Source: Desulfamplus sp. (GTDB lineage: Bacteria; Desulfobacterota; Desulfobacteria; Desulfobacterales; Desulfobacteraceae). Taken from it: a DNA stretch of 64,000 bases. The DNA lies in NCBI GenBank assembly GCA_015232555.1, contig JADFZJ010000007.1, forward strand, positions 24,731 to 88,730, in the 5' to 3' direction. Both the position numbers and the translations under genes were made by a program. The first letter of the stretch is position 1, and each line of letters opens with the position of its first letter. Positions 52,538-62,230 of this stretch are shown here, one piece after another. The notes beneath the pieces were generated by a model, which was not told where the DNA came from, made no database searches, and was given only the letters and a program-made list of their open reading frames with translations.

Positions 52538-54445
52538 ATGATAACTCAACTGAGAAACCCTGATTTTTATCTCATCCTAACTATTGATCTCCTGCTTTTT
52601 CTCCTTGCCCATGCTGGTGCCTATGTGATCAGATTTGATCTGATGCTGGCTGGAACGGAATGGACTCATCTTTGGTCTCTGCTGCCTTTGATTATAGTGA
52701 TCAAACTTCTTTGTTTTATAACAACTGGGGTCTATCGGGGCATGTGGAGATATGTAAGTATAAATGATCTGTTTACGATCTTGAAGGCTACTACAGTTTC
52801 ATCTCTTATTTTGGTAACTATGATTCTTGGTATATATAGGTTTGAGGGTTTTTCCCGCGGAATGTTTATGCTGGACTGGTTGTTGACCTTTGTGCTGGTT
52901 GGAGGCTCAAGGATACTTATCAGACAGGGATTTAATTCTGAGTTCTTTAAAAACAGCCGCAATAAAGAATATATATATAAAACCAAACAGATAGAGAAAA
53001 ACGTAATTATTATTGGTGCGGGAGATGCAGGGGAAAAGATACTACGAGAGATCAGGGATAACAGGGCATTAGACTATCGTGTAGTAGGATTTGTTGATGA
53101 TGATGTTAAAAAAATCGGTAAATCCATACATGGTGTAAAAGTTATGGGAAGATTTGATGATCTGCCTGAGATTGCAGAGAAAAAGAAGATTGTAGAGGCA
53201 TTGATAGCCATACCATCTGCAAGCGGGGCACAGAAACTTAGAGTTGTGGATATTTGTAAATCATGCGGACTGCATTTCAAGACACTGCCGGGTATGAGTG
53301 AAATTATTGATGGCAGGGTCAGTATCAAATCACTTCGAGATGTCTGTTATGAGGATCTTTTGGGCAGACCACAAGTGACACTGCAAGGAGAGGCTATAAG
53401 AGGATATCTTGCTCAAAAGGTGGTGTTAGTAACAGGGGCAGGAGGTTCCATAGGTTCTGAATTGTGCAGGAGAATTATCAACTATAAACCTGCCCTGATG
53501 GTTTTAGTAGATGCGTCTGACTCGAATCTGTATGGAATTCAGATGGATATGAAGCATCATGTCAGATATCTTGATTATGTCACGGTTCTTGCAAATGTTA
53601 ATGATCGCAATGTCATGGAATGGACTATGAAAACATACAAGCCTGATGTGATATTTCATGCGGCTGCGTATAAACATGTACCAATGCTGGAGCGTAACCC
53701 TTGGCAGGCTGTCCAGAACAATATTCTTGGGGCACAGACCATGATGGAGCTCTCTGTTAAATATCTTGTAGAGAGGTTTATTTTAGTCTCAACTGACAAG
53801 GCGGTGAGACCAACAAACGTGATGGGAGCCAGTAAGCGTATTTGCGAACGCCTCATGTACTCTTTTATGGGCAACACCACTCGTCTCATGGCTGTACGGT
53901 TTGGCAATGTGGTAGGATCGGCAGGTTCTGTTATACCTCTTTTCCGCAAACAGATTGAAGCTGGCGGACCTGTTACTATAACTCACCCTGAAGTAACCCG
54001 TTTTTTTATGACAATCCCAGAGGCATCACAGCTTATTCTTCAGGCAGGTGCACTTGGAACTGGAGGTGAGGTTTTTATCCTCGAAATGGGTACACCCGTC
54101 AAAATTGCAGATATGGCAAGAGATTTGATAAGACTCTCTGGAAAAGAGCCAGATCGAGATATTGAAATCAGGTTTGACAAACTACGACCAGGGGAAAAAC
54201 TCTATGAGGAGCTTATTACAGAAGGCGAAGGAATTGTGGTTACGTCTCATAAAAAAATTATGGTATTAAAGCCCAATGGATGTTTTGAGAGCTATGGAGA
54301 TCAAAATGGGTACAAGTTCTGGCTTGATGAGAGGCTGTCGGAGCTTTATGCAGCAGCCGAAACTTGTGACGCATGCCTTATAAAAGAAAAACTTAAAGCC
54401 ATTGTTCCTGAATATGACATGCAAGATACAGAATGTGTGTTTTGA
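52538..54445 (+). CDS. Nucleoside-diphosphate-sugar 4,6-dehydratase/epimerase (WbpM/CapD/PglF-like)
   Basis: N-terminal TM region, VLVTGAGGSIGSELCRRI, HAAAYKHVPMLE, VSTDKAVRPTNVMGASKR. Confidence 0.94.
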   Translation: MITQLRNPDFYLILTIDLLLFLLAHAGAYVIRFDLMLAGTEWTHLWSLLPLIIVIKLLCFITTGVYRGMWRYVSINDLFTILKATTVSSLILVTMILGIYRFEGFSRGMFMLDWLLTFVLVGGSRILIRQGFNSEFFKNSRNKEYIYKTKQIEKNVIIIGAGDAGEKILREIRDNRALDYRVVGFVDDDVKKIGKSIHGVKVMGRFDDLPEIAEKKKIVEALIAIPSASGAQKLRVVDICKSCGLHFKTLPGMSEIIDGRVSIKSLRDVCYEDLLGRPQVTLQGEAIRGYLAQKVVLVTGAGGSIGSELCRRIINYKPALMVLVDASDSNLYGIQMDMKHHVRYLDYVTVLANVNDRNVMEWTMKTYKPDVIFHAAAYKHVPMLERNPWQAVQNNILGAQTMMELSVKYLVERFILVSTDKAVRPTNVMGASKRICERLMYSFMGNTTRLMAVRFGNVVGSAGSVIPLFRKQIEAGGPVTITHPEVTRFFMTIPEASQLILQAGALGTGGEVFILEMGTPVKIADMARDLIRLSGKEPDRDIEIRFDKLRPGEKLYEELITEGEGIVVTSHKKIMVLKPNGCFESYGDQNGYKFWLDERLSELYAAAETCDACLIKEKLKAIVPEYDMQDTECVF

Positions 54446-54483
54446 TAGTTATTATTCAAACTAAGTGCATTTGCCCTGATGCT

Positions 54484-54536
54484 TTAAAGAACATAAGCAG
54501 CTTTGCTGCAATTATTGTTGGATTGAAAATCCTGAG
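54484..54536 (+). repeat. GCAGCTTCGCTGC interspersed repeat
   Basis: TTAAAGAACATAAGCAGCTTTGCTGCAATTATTGTTGGATTGAAAATCCTGAG. Confidence 0.8.
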
Positions 54537-54636
54537 TATGACAATACTTGACAAAATATTGCCTATTGTTTAATCAGACAAAAATTCTAAAAAATTAAAC
54601 CCTCTAAAACTCTATAAAATTTTTCAAGGAGTCGTA

Positions 54637-57600
54637 GTGAAAAAGCAATACAGATTAACTATAATAATTCTATCTATTATAGTTTTAGGTACCATTGCTT
54701 CATTAATTGTAAAAAAGACATTATTTCGTTCCAGTGGCGAAGTCTATTATGTTGGAATATCAGCACCATTTGAAGAGGCAGACGCTGGTATTGGAGCTGC
54801 AATGGAGCGAGGCATCAGTATTTTAGTTGACGAAGTTAATGCAAATAAAGCTGTGTCAAGGCAGGATTTAGGTCTTGAAATTAAAAAAGCTGACAATCAA
54901 AACAGCCCTGATAGTGCTGTAAAATCTGCTGAAGAGTTGACTAAAATAGATAAAATGGTTGCAGTTGTAGGTTATATGGGGGGGAATGCAGTTAATTCTG
55001 TGAGCAAGATATATGAAAATGCCAATATTCCTCTTATAAATATCTCTTCCACAGAATCTATAATTAATATTAATAAATACCCAAATATATACTCAACAGT
55101 TACAGATTCCAATACAGAAACAGGATTTATTGCCAACTATACTCGAAATGTTCTTGGCAACAAAATAGTCACTATTATTCACTCTTCTTCTGATCATGGC
55201 AGAAAGATGGCTGATACTTTTACATCTGTTTATGCAAGATTTGGAACTCAGATTCACTATACGTATGAATTTAATGCTGAAAATTATGCTGCATCAATAG
55301 GGGATATAATAACTCAGATAAAAGACCTCAAAGATATGGGAACAATATTCTTTGCAGGAGAGACATCTTCTGCTGCAAACTTTGTAGTTCAGGCAAGAGA
55401 TGCCGGCATTAGAAACCTTATAGTCGGAACTAATGTTGTTGCAACCGCAGCCTTTAAAGATACAATTGAAGCCATTGTAAAGGATAAAGATAGAGTTTCT
55501 GCATACACTGACGGTATTTTTATATCTGCTCCTCTTCTTTACGATACAGCAGGAGCAAGGGCGCAGCAGTTTAAAAACCGTTATATGGAAAAATTCGGCA
55601 CTCCGCCTGACTGGCTCGCCGGTTATGCTTATGATGCTGTAAAGAGTTCTTTTATCGGCATATTAAAAGATGAGTCGGAAGACAAGCCTTCAGTAGAGAA
55701 ATGTCGTTTGGCAGTGATAAAATTTCTTAATGCACTAAAAACCCCTGAAAGTGCTGTTGATGGAGTTACTGGTAAAACATGGTTTTCAAATACAGATAAA
55801 CATCAAAAACCTGTGCAGGTTGGTATTTATAATGGATACAATATTATTGCAGCTCCGACTCAGCTTCAGCCGATTAAAAGCAGCAGTTCTGTCAACTATT
55901 TTGAAGAGATAAAAAGCGGCAGAATGCTCTATGTGAACGACCGATTTATGTATAAAACCAATGTTATCTATACTGGTATCGAGGTGCATGAAGTTACAGA
56001 TATCAGCATTGAAAACTACAGTGCAGTAATTGATTTCTCAATATGGTTTCGTTACAGAGGAAAGTTCAATCCAGCAGATGTAGAATTTACAAACGCCATT
56101 GAGGATATTAAAAATTCGGTTAAAGAGATAAAATTGACAGAGCCTGTTGAAAGCACTGAACAGAAAGGAATCTCATTTCAGCTTTATCGTGTAAAGGGGC
56201 GGTTTAATCTTGATTTTTTGGATACTAAATTAAGTTATGGCAAGTGGCTGGTGGGACTTTCATTTCACCATAAAAAATTAAACCGTAACAACGTTATATA
56301 TGTTGTTGATATGCTTGGAATGAATTTTGATAAACAGATGACTCTTAGACGGCAGCTAAACTCAAAAAGGGCACTAAACCCTTCACTTGGCTGGAGAATT
56401 GATGATGCATGGCTGTCACAGCGTATATTTACAACTTCATCTTTTGGTATTCCTATGTATGTGGGTTACGGCTCTACTGACCCTGATTTCTCACGCATTG
56501 ATTACGGTGTTGTGTTTAGCAAAAATAGAATTGATATCAGATCGCTTGTACCTAATGAGTATCTTATTTATATAGGGATATTTGGTTTTATAGGAAGCAT
56601 TGTGGCATGGATTATGGATCAACAGCTTAAAGGTATGTTTTGGCTCACCTCATCTTGGTTTATAAGGATAGCTTTTTGGCCCCTGTTTCTTATCTCGCTC
56701 GGCAATCTATCTGTCAATTATGCAATCAACCATAATATCTCTGTCCACTATATCCGTCAGTTGATAATGGGTTATGATATGTTATGGTGGATAATGGCTG
56801 CAAAGCTTATTAACATTGCTACCGTACGTTTTGTGTGGAATCCTCTTGAAAATAGGACAAAACGCAAAGTTCCCAACCTTATCCGCCATTTTACAGCAGC
56901 GATTGTATATCTATTTGCATTTTTCGCTATTGTTGCATTTGTGTTAAACAAACCACTTACAAGCCTTCTTGCTACAAGCGGTCTTTTTACCATGATTATA
57001 GGATTGGCTCTACAGGGAAATATTGCAAACATATTCTCTGGTATAATCATAAATTTAGAACGCCCTTTTTCAATCGGCGACTGGATTAAAGTTAAAGATA
57101 TTGATGCTGTAAATGTGGTTGATATGACATGGAGAACGGTACGGCTTCAAACGCTTACCAACCATGTTGTTGCAATTCCAAATGGAACTGTTGCAAACGA
57201 AGTGGTTATAAACTACTCAAAAGACAGCATACGTATTGATATACCAATCCAAATTTCTACTCAGCATGAACCAGAAAAAGTTCTAAAATATCTTAAAGAG
57301 GTGCTTGACAGTATTCCAGATGCAACTTCGGTAAAACCAGCTGCACACGCATTTCTTGGTACTAAAGCACTTGGAAATAGCTGGGTTGCAGAGTATGTGG
57401 TTCGTGTATGGGTGTCTAACTGGAAAAATCAATTTGCTTTAAAGGGAAAAATCTGGAGCGCTGTATGGAAAAAATTTACAGAAAACGGAATCTCTTTGGA
57501 TCCGATTGGAGATAATCAGCCTCAATATCTTCTGCCTGCACCATCTGAAGTTGAAAAGAGTTCTTCGATGAGTAAAAATGAGACCAATTTATCAAAATAA
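54637..57600 (+). CDS. Fusion: type I periplasmic (LIVBP-like) ligand-binding domain, beta-rich domain resembling prokaryotic Cys-loop receptor LBD, MscS channel
   Basis: N-term YYVGISAPFEEADAGIGAAMERGISILVDEVNA...VAVVGYMGGNAVNSVSKIYENANIPLINISST; middle YTGIEVHEVTDISIENYSAVIDFSIWFRYRGKFNPADVEFTNAIE; C-term MIIGLALQGNIANIFSGIIINLERPFSIGDWIKV...TLTNHVVAIPNGTVANEVVINYS. Confidence 0.85.
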   Translation: MKKQYRLTIIILSIIVLGTIASLIVKKTLFRSSGEVYYVGISAPFEEADAGIGAAMERGISILVDEVNANKAVSRQDLGLEIKKADNQNSPDSAVKSAEELTKIDKMVAVVGYMGGNAVNSVSKIYENANIPLINISSTESIININKYPNIYSTVTDSNTETGFIANYTRNVLGNKIVTIIHSSSDHGRKMADTFTSVYARFGTQIHYTYEFNAENYAASIGDIITQIKDLKDMGTIFFAGETSSAANFVVQARDAGIRNLIVGTNVVATAAFKDTIEAIVKDKDRVSAYTDGIFISAPLLYDTAGARAQQFKNRYMEKFGTPPDWLAGYAYDAVKSSFIGILKDESEDKPSVEKCRLAVIKFLNALKTPESAVDGVTGKTWFSNTDKHQKPVQVGIYNGYNIIAAPTQLQPIKSSSSVNYFEEIKSGRMLYVNDRFMYKTNVIYTGIEVHEVTDISIENYSAVIDFSIWFRYRGKFNPADVEFTNAIEDIKNSVKEIKLTEPVESTEQKGISFQLYRVKGRFNLDFLDTKLSYGKWLVGLSFHHKKLNRNNVIYVVDMLGMNFDKQMTLRRQLNSKRALNPSLGWRIDDAWLSQRIFTTSSFGIPMYVGYGSTDPDFSRIDYGVVFSKNRIDIRSLVPNEYLIYIGIFGFIGSIVAWIMDQQLKGMFWLTSSWFIRIAFWPLFLISLGNLSVNYAINHNISVHYIRQLIMGYDMLWWIMAAKLINIATVRFVWNPLENRTKRKVPNLIRHFTAAIVYLFAFFAIVAFVLNKPLTSLLATSGLFTMIIGLALQGNIANIFSGIIINLERPFSIGDWIKVKDIDAVNVVDMTWRTVRLQTLTNHVVAIPNGTVANEVVINYSKDSIRIDIPIQISTQHEPEKVLKYLKEVLDSIPDATSVKPAAHAFLGTKALGNSWVAEYVVRVWVSNWKNQFALKGKIWSAVWKKFTENGISLDPIGDNQPQYLLPAPSEVEKSSSMSKNETNLSK

Positions 57601-57691
57601 ATTGAGTGCAGCCGTTAAATTTTATCGTTTTTTTAACCTCAAACAGAACTTTTATTTAAAATTCTAAACAATATTTCTAATCAGGTAAACT

Positions 57692-59095
57692 ATGTTTTAC
57701 AAACAGATAAAAATTTCTCTTATATACTTATTATGTTCAATTGCTTTTTTAACTTTCGGGCTGACAGCATCTTTTGCGTCAGAGTCCAAAGATAAAACAG
57801 ATAAAGATAAAACAAATTTAGATTCTAAACACTCTGAATCAACCCTTCCTACCATACCTGAGACATCGGGGAATCAATATTTTTATAATCTTCTTAAACC
57901 CATTCTTACCTCAAATGAACGAATTTTGAGTGCCCAAGCAGGAGTCAGAGCTGCAAAAGAGCAGATACGGGTTAGACTTGGAGCTCGTTATCCAGAACTT
58001 GAACTTACACTTGAGGCAGGCAGAGAAGATGAGTATGAGGAGACAATTCCTGATCAATATAATCAAAGCAAGTTAAAGTTGACCCAGCTTCTTTGGGATT
58101 TTGGCAAAACTGATGCAGCAGTTGACAAGGCAAGACGTCAGCTTGTTGAACAGGAGTTAAACCTTAAAAAGACCCGCCAGCAGCTTATAGTTGATGCAGC
58201 CACAGCGTATCAGAGACTTCACAGGGCATACGTGGTGCTTCAGTATTCTATCGAATCAGAGGCTAACATCCGCCGCCAGACTGGTCTTGAGGAGATTCGT
58301 GTTGCTGAAGGTTATGGTTATACAACTGATGTTCTTCAATCTAAATCACAGCTTGCAGGTGCTATGTCAAGACGGCAGCGAAATGAAGGCGAGTATGGCT
58401 TAGCAGAGAGTGCATATTTGGAAATTTTTGATGCTCTTCCAGAAGATATCTCTAAGATGCAGCCGATTGAGCCTTATAAGATGCTCTCTGTTCCTGAAAA
58501 TCTTGAGTCAGTTGTTAATATTGCAAAAAATAATAACGTTGAAATTTTGTTAGCAAAGAATAGAGAGTCTGTTGTTGAAACTGATGTAAGAGCCGAAAAA
58601 AATAAGGCACTCTTCCCAGACATTGAGTTTGCACTTGAAGGAGATGTTTCAGACAATTACAACGCAACATTTGGAAATGTCAAAGAGTATAAGGCAAGCG
58701 TGATGCTTAGAAAAAGGATAAATTTAGGGTTAATAGAAAATAATAAGATAAGAGCTGCAAGAGAGACAATGCTAAAAGAGAAGAATTTGGTTGCAGACAA
58801 AGAGAAAGTTATTGAAAAGACAGCCCGAAGTGCATGGCAGCGGCTCAAAACAGCAGAAATAACAACTCAAACTTTAAGCGAGCAGGCAAATTTGACAGCA
58901 GCATTTTTGAAACTTGCAAGAGAGGAGAGAGATTTAGGCAACCGCTCATTAATGGACATTCTTGCTGGTGAAACATCTCTTATAAATGCTAAAAGTGATA
59001 GTTATGCTGCAAAAATAGATATCTCTTTTGGAGTGTTTGCCCTGCTTGAAATTATGGGAAATATAGATATAGAGATGTTTAACGAAAAGGAGTAA
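57692..59095 (+). CDS. TolC-family outer membrane efflux/secretion protein
   Basis: Signal peptide; ERILSAQAGVRAAKEQIRVRLGARYPELELTLEAGRE, TQLLWDFGKTDAAVDKARRQL. Confidence 0.9.
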   Translation: MFYKQIKISLIYLLCSIAFLTFGLTASFASESKDKTDKDKTNLDSKHSESTLPTIPETSGNQYFYNLLKPILTSNERILSAQAGVRAAKEQIRVRLGARYPELELTLEAGREDEYEETIPDQYNQSKLKLTQLLWDFGKTDAAVDKARRQLVEQELNLKKTRQQLIVDAATAYQRLHRAYVVLQYSIESEANIRRQTGLEEIRVAEGYGYTTDVLQSKSQLAGAMSRRQRNEGEYGLAESAYLEIFDALPEDISKMQPIEPYKMLSVPENLESVVNIAKNNNVEILLAKNRESVVETDVRAEKNKALFPDIEFALEGDVSDNYNATFGNVKEYKASVMLRKRINLGLIENNKIRAARETMLKEKNLVADKEKVIEKTARSAWQRLKTAEITTQTLSEQANLTAAFLKLAREERDLGNRSLMDILAGETSLINAKSDSYAAKIDISFGVFALLEIMGNIDIEMFNEKE

Positions 59096-59108
59096 GGAGA
59101 GCTTCTCC

Positions 59109-60893
59109 ATGAATGAACTGCTGCTTCGCCTGAAAAATCACCCTGTTATTACAATTGAACTTATCGTTGCCTCGTTTTTTGTCAACTTTCTTGGTCTTGC
59201 ATCTTCTCTTTACATTATCCAGCTTCTCAACCGTTATGTATCTCATGGCGTTGATGCTACTCTATACACACTTACAATTGGTGTATGTATAGCTATCCTG
59301 CTTGAATTTGGATTTAGACGAGCACGCTCATCTCTTGCTACATATCTTGGAGCTAAAAGAAACTATGAGTTGATGATAGGAACTTTTGGAATCTTAACTA
59401 ACGGCAAGATGAAATTTTTAGATAGGATTCCGCAGCGTCTTAGACAGGAGATCGTAAAAGGGACAAATACAGTTGAAGATGCTTATAAATCTTCTAACAT
59501 AGCAGCGATTTTCGATCTTCCGTTTGCATTCATTTTTATAGCTGTCTTAACATGGCTCTCATCAACTCTTAGCATAATAACGCTCATCTTCATGCTTTTG
59601 ATATTCATACTCGGCATAATAAGCAGACAGGTAGTTAAAAAAAATCTTAACAAAGTTACAGAGGCATCTGTAAAGGGTAATGGGCTTTTCAGCACTGCAA
59701 ATCAGTCGTTGGACACTGTCCGCCTTTTTGACAATAATCAGTTTATGCTCAATGAATGGGGTAAAAACTGCAATGAGTTTTTAGATAAAAGAGCAGCAGT
59801 ATCAGAACAGCAGGACCTTATCCAGAGCATTACCCGCAGTGCCCAATCATTGATGAGCGTTGCAATTTATGCGGCTGGTGCAGTTCTTACTGTAAACGGA
59901 GATATTACAGTCGGCTCTCTTATTGGTGCTAACATTCTTGCTATGCGTGCTCTTGGACCTATCAGCCGTTTTACATATCTTGGAGAGGCTTTTACTATGG
60001 CAGAGCAAGCTCTTGAACGGATAAAACAGTTTGGGCAAATTGAGACTGAACGTCAAGGAGGTATTGCCCTTAAAAGCTATCAAGGACGGATTCAGTTTAA
60101 AGATGTGGCTTTTACTCATCAAGGCATGTCCCACCCGCTGTTTGAATCTCTTGATCTTGAAATTCTACCCGGTGCGGTTCTTGTGGTTACTGGAGAGAAT
60201 GGAACAGGCAAAACTACGCTTTGCAGACTTATTGCTGGTCTTCTTGAGCCGGACAGAGGACAGATTCTTGCTGACGGGGTGGATCTGCGGCAATTATCTC
60301 CTGCATGGTGGAGATTACAGCTTACATATATGCCGCAAGATGTACAGTTTCTGCCTGCGTCAATTAGAGAGAACCTTTTAGCAGCAGTATCCTATTTTAA
60401 TGCTAAGAGAGCAGATGTAGATTTCAATGCAGTGAAAGCATCTGTAGATAAAGTATCTGATAATAAAATTGAAAATTCTAATTTGTCGGAGTCTGAAGAA
60501 CATGCGGTTGTAAATTTAAATAAGATAATCAAAGATGCAGGATTGATAAATTTTATTGATCAGAGCCAGCAAGGTCTTGATACTCAAATTATAAACAACG
60601 GAGCAAACCTTTCAACTGGTCATCGTAAACGGCTTGTACTTGCAAGGGCATTGGCAGTGGGCGGCAGATTGGTTCTTTTTGACGAGCCGACCGAAGGGCT
60701 TGACAGACAAGGCTGCAATACTATCTATTCACTGCTTGTAGAGCTTTCAAAAAAGGGGCATACCATGATCATATTTACGCAAGACTCCAATATAATCAGA
60801 GGTGCAACACGTATTCTTGATCTAAACAGCAAACCTGTTCCCAAAATAGTTATTTCGGATCCTAAAACTTTGGAAAGTAAATCGAATGGTTAA
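59109..60893 (+). CDS. Type I secretion ABC transporter, permease/ATPase (no N-terminal C39-like domain seen)
   Basis: TMs; GENGTGKTTLCRLIAG, LSTGHRKRLVLARAL, LVLFDEPTEGLD. Confidence 0.92.
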   Translation: MNELLLRLKNHPVITIELIVASFFVNFLGLASSLYIIQLLNRYVSHGVDATLYTLTIGVCIAILLEFGFRRARSSLATYLGAKRNYELMIGTFGILTNGKMKFLDRIPQRLRQEIVKGTNTVEDAYKSSNIAAIFDLPFAFIFIAVLTWLSSTLSIITLIFMLLIFILGIISRQVVKKNLNKVTEASVKGNGLFSTANQSLDTVRLFDNNQFMLNEWGKNCNEFLDKRAAVSEQQDLIQSITRSAQSLMSVAIYAAGAVLTVNGDITVGSLIGANILAMRALGPISRFTYLGEAFTMAEQALERIKQFGQIETERQGGIALKSYQGRIQFKDVAFTHQGMSHPLFESLDLEILPGAVLVVTGENGTGKTTLCRLIAGLLEPDRGQILADGVDLRQLSPAWWRLQLTYMPQDVQFLPASIRENLLAAVSYFNAKRADVDFNAVKASVDKVSDNKIENSNLSESEEHAVVNLNKIIKDAGLINFIDQSQQGLDTQIINNGANLSTGHRKRLVLARALAVGGRLVLFDEPTEGLDRQGCNTIYSLLVELSKKGHTMIIFTQDSNIIRGATRILDLNSKPVPKIVISDPKTLESKSNG

Positions 60894-60932
60894 AGTTATT
60901 TTTCACAATAACCCTGTAAAGAGCCAGTTATA

Positions 60933-62216
60933 ATGGTTAAAATTATATCTCATAATAAAACTGTAAAGAGCCAGTTTTTTCTTGTGATGGCAATGTTTAC
61001 AGTCATCTCTCTTGTTGTATGGTCTGCTTATGGAGAGCTTGATGTTGTAAGTTTTGCTCCTGGTGAAGTTGTTCCATCGAGCAGGGTTAAGACGATTCAG
61101 CATCTTGAAGGCGGGATAATCAGAGAGATTTTGGTTAAAGAAGGAGAAAAGGTAAAATCTGGGCAGTCTTTGGTAATTTTAGAATCTACAAGCAGCAATG
61201 CTGATGTTGCAGAGCAGACTATCCATCTGAAATCTCTTGAAATAACAATTATGAGACTCAATGCTGAAATAAGAGGAGAGAAAAATCTTATAATACCTGA
61301 AGAGATGAAAAAATCAGCACCAGATTTGGCAAGAAATGCAGTTGCAATGTTTCAGACAAGACAGCAGAGAGTTGAGAATCAGATAAGGGTGCAAAAAGAG
61401 CTTATAAATCAGTATAAATTTCAGATTGAGGAGATAAATGCAAGGCTTGAGGGCAATACAAGCATGAAAAATTTTGTTGAAGAGCAGGTAGGAATAAGCC
61501 AGAAACTTCTTCAGCACAGCCTTTCAAATCGTATGAACCACCTTGATCTATTAAAACAGCTTGCTGACATAAAAGGTCAGCAAAGAGTTGATCAAGCATC
61601 TTTAAAAAAGATTGCAGCATCAATTAAAGAGGCTGAAGGTCGTCTTGCTCTTGTTAAAAATACATTTATTGAAGAGGCACAAGATGAGCTTCGCGAGGTT
61701 CAAAGAACAGCCCAGATAATCTATGAGCGTTTAAATAAAAATGAGGACAGCTTAAGAAGAACGGTTCTTCGCTCTCCTGTAGATGGAACTATAAAATCTC
61801 TTCTTTTTGTAACTATCGGCGGAATAGTTCCCCCGGGCGGTGCAGTAGCAGAAGTTGTTCCAATAGATGATCGTCTGATTATTGAAGCCCGCCTTCCAAT
61901 TGGAGATATAGGCTATGTTCATACAGGACAGCCAGTTAATGTTCGTCTCACTTCAGCAGACGGGTCAAGATTTGGTCATATCAACGGAGAGGTTATACAC
62001 ATAAGCCCAGACTCTACAATATTAGAGGAAGGACCGCCATTTTATAAAATCAAAATAACTACAGAAAAAGATTACTTTGGCAAATCTGAAAAACCATACA
62101 ATCTTTTTCCGGGAATGCTTATGCAATGCAGTATTATAACCGATAAAAGAACTGTAATTGAGTATCTTCTTTCACCATTTCTGCTATCCTTTGAAACAGC
62201 CCTGCACGAAAGATAA
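60933..62216 (+). CDS. HlyD-family membrane fusion protein
   Basis: SSRVKTIQHLEGGIIREILVKEGEKVKSGQSLVILES; RSPVDGTIKSLLFVTIGGIVPPGGAVAEVVP. Confidence 0.93.
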   Translation: MVKIISHNKTVKSQFFLVMAMFTVISLVVWSAYGELDVVSFAPGEVVPSSRVKTIQHLEGGIIREILVKEGEKVKSGQSLVILESTSSNADVAEQTIHLKSLEITIMRLNAEIRGEKNLIIPEEMKKSAPDLARNAVAMFQTRQQRVENQIRVQKELINQYKFQIEEINARLEGNTSMKNFVEEQVGISQKLLQHSLSNRMNHLDLLKQLADIKGQQRVDQASLKKIAASIKEAEGRLALVKNTFIEEAQDELREVQRTAQIIYERLNKNEDSLRRTVLRSPVDGTIKSLLFVTIGGIVPPGGAVAEVVPIDDRLIIEARLPIGDIGYVHTGQPVNVRLTSADGSRFGHINGEVIHISPDSTILEEGPPFYKIKITTEKDYFGKSEKPYNLFPGMLMQCSIITDKRTVIEYLLSPFLLSFETALHER

Positions 62217-62230
62217 ACAAGGAGGAAACC

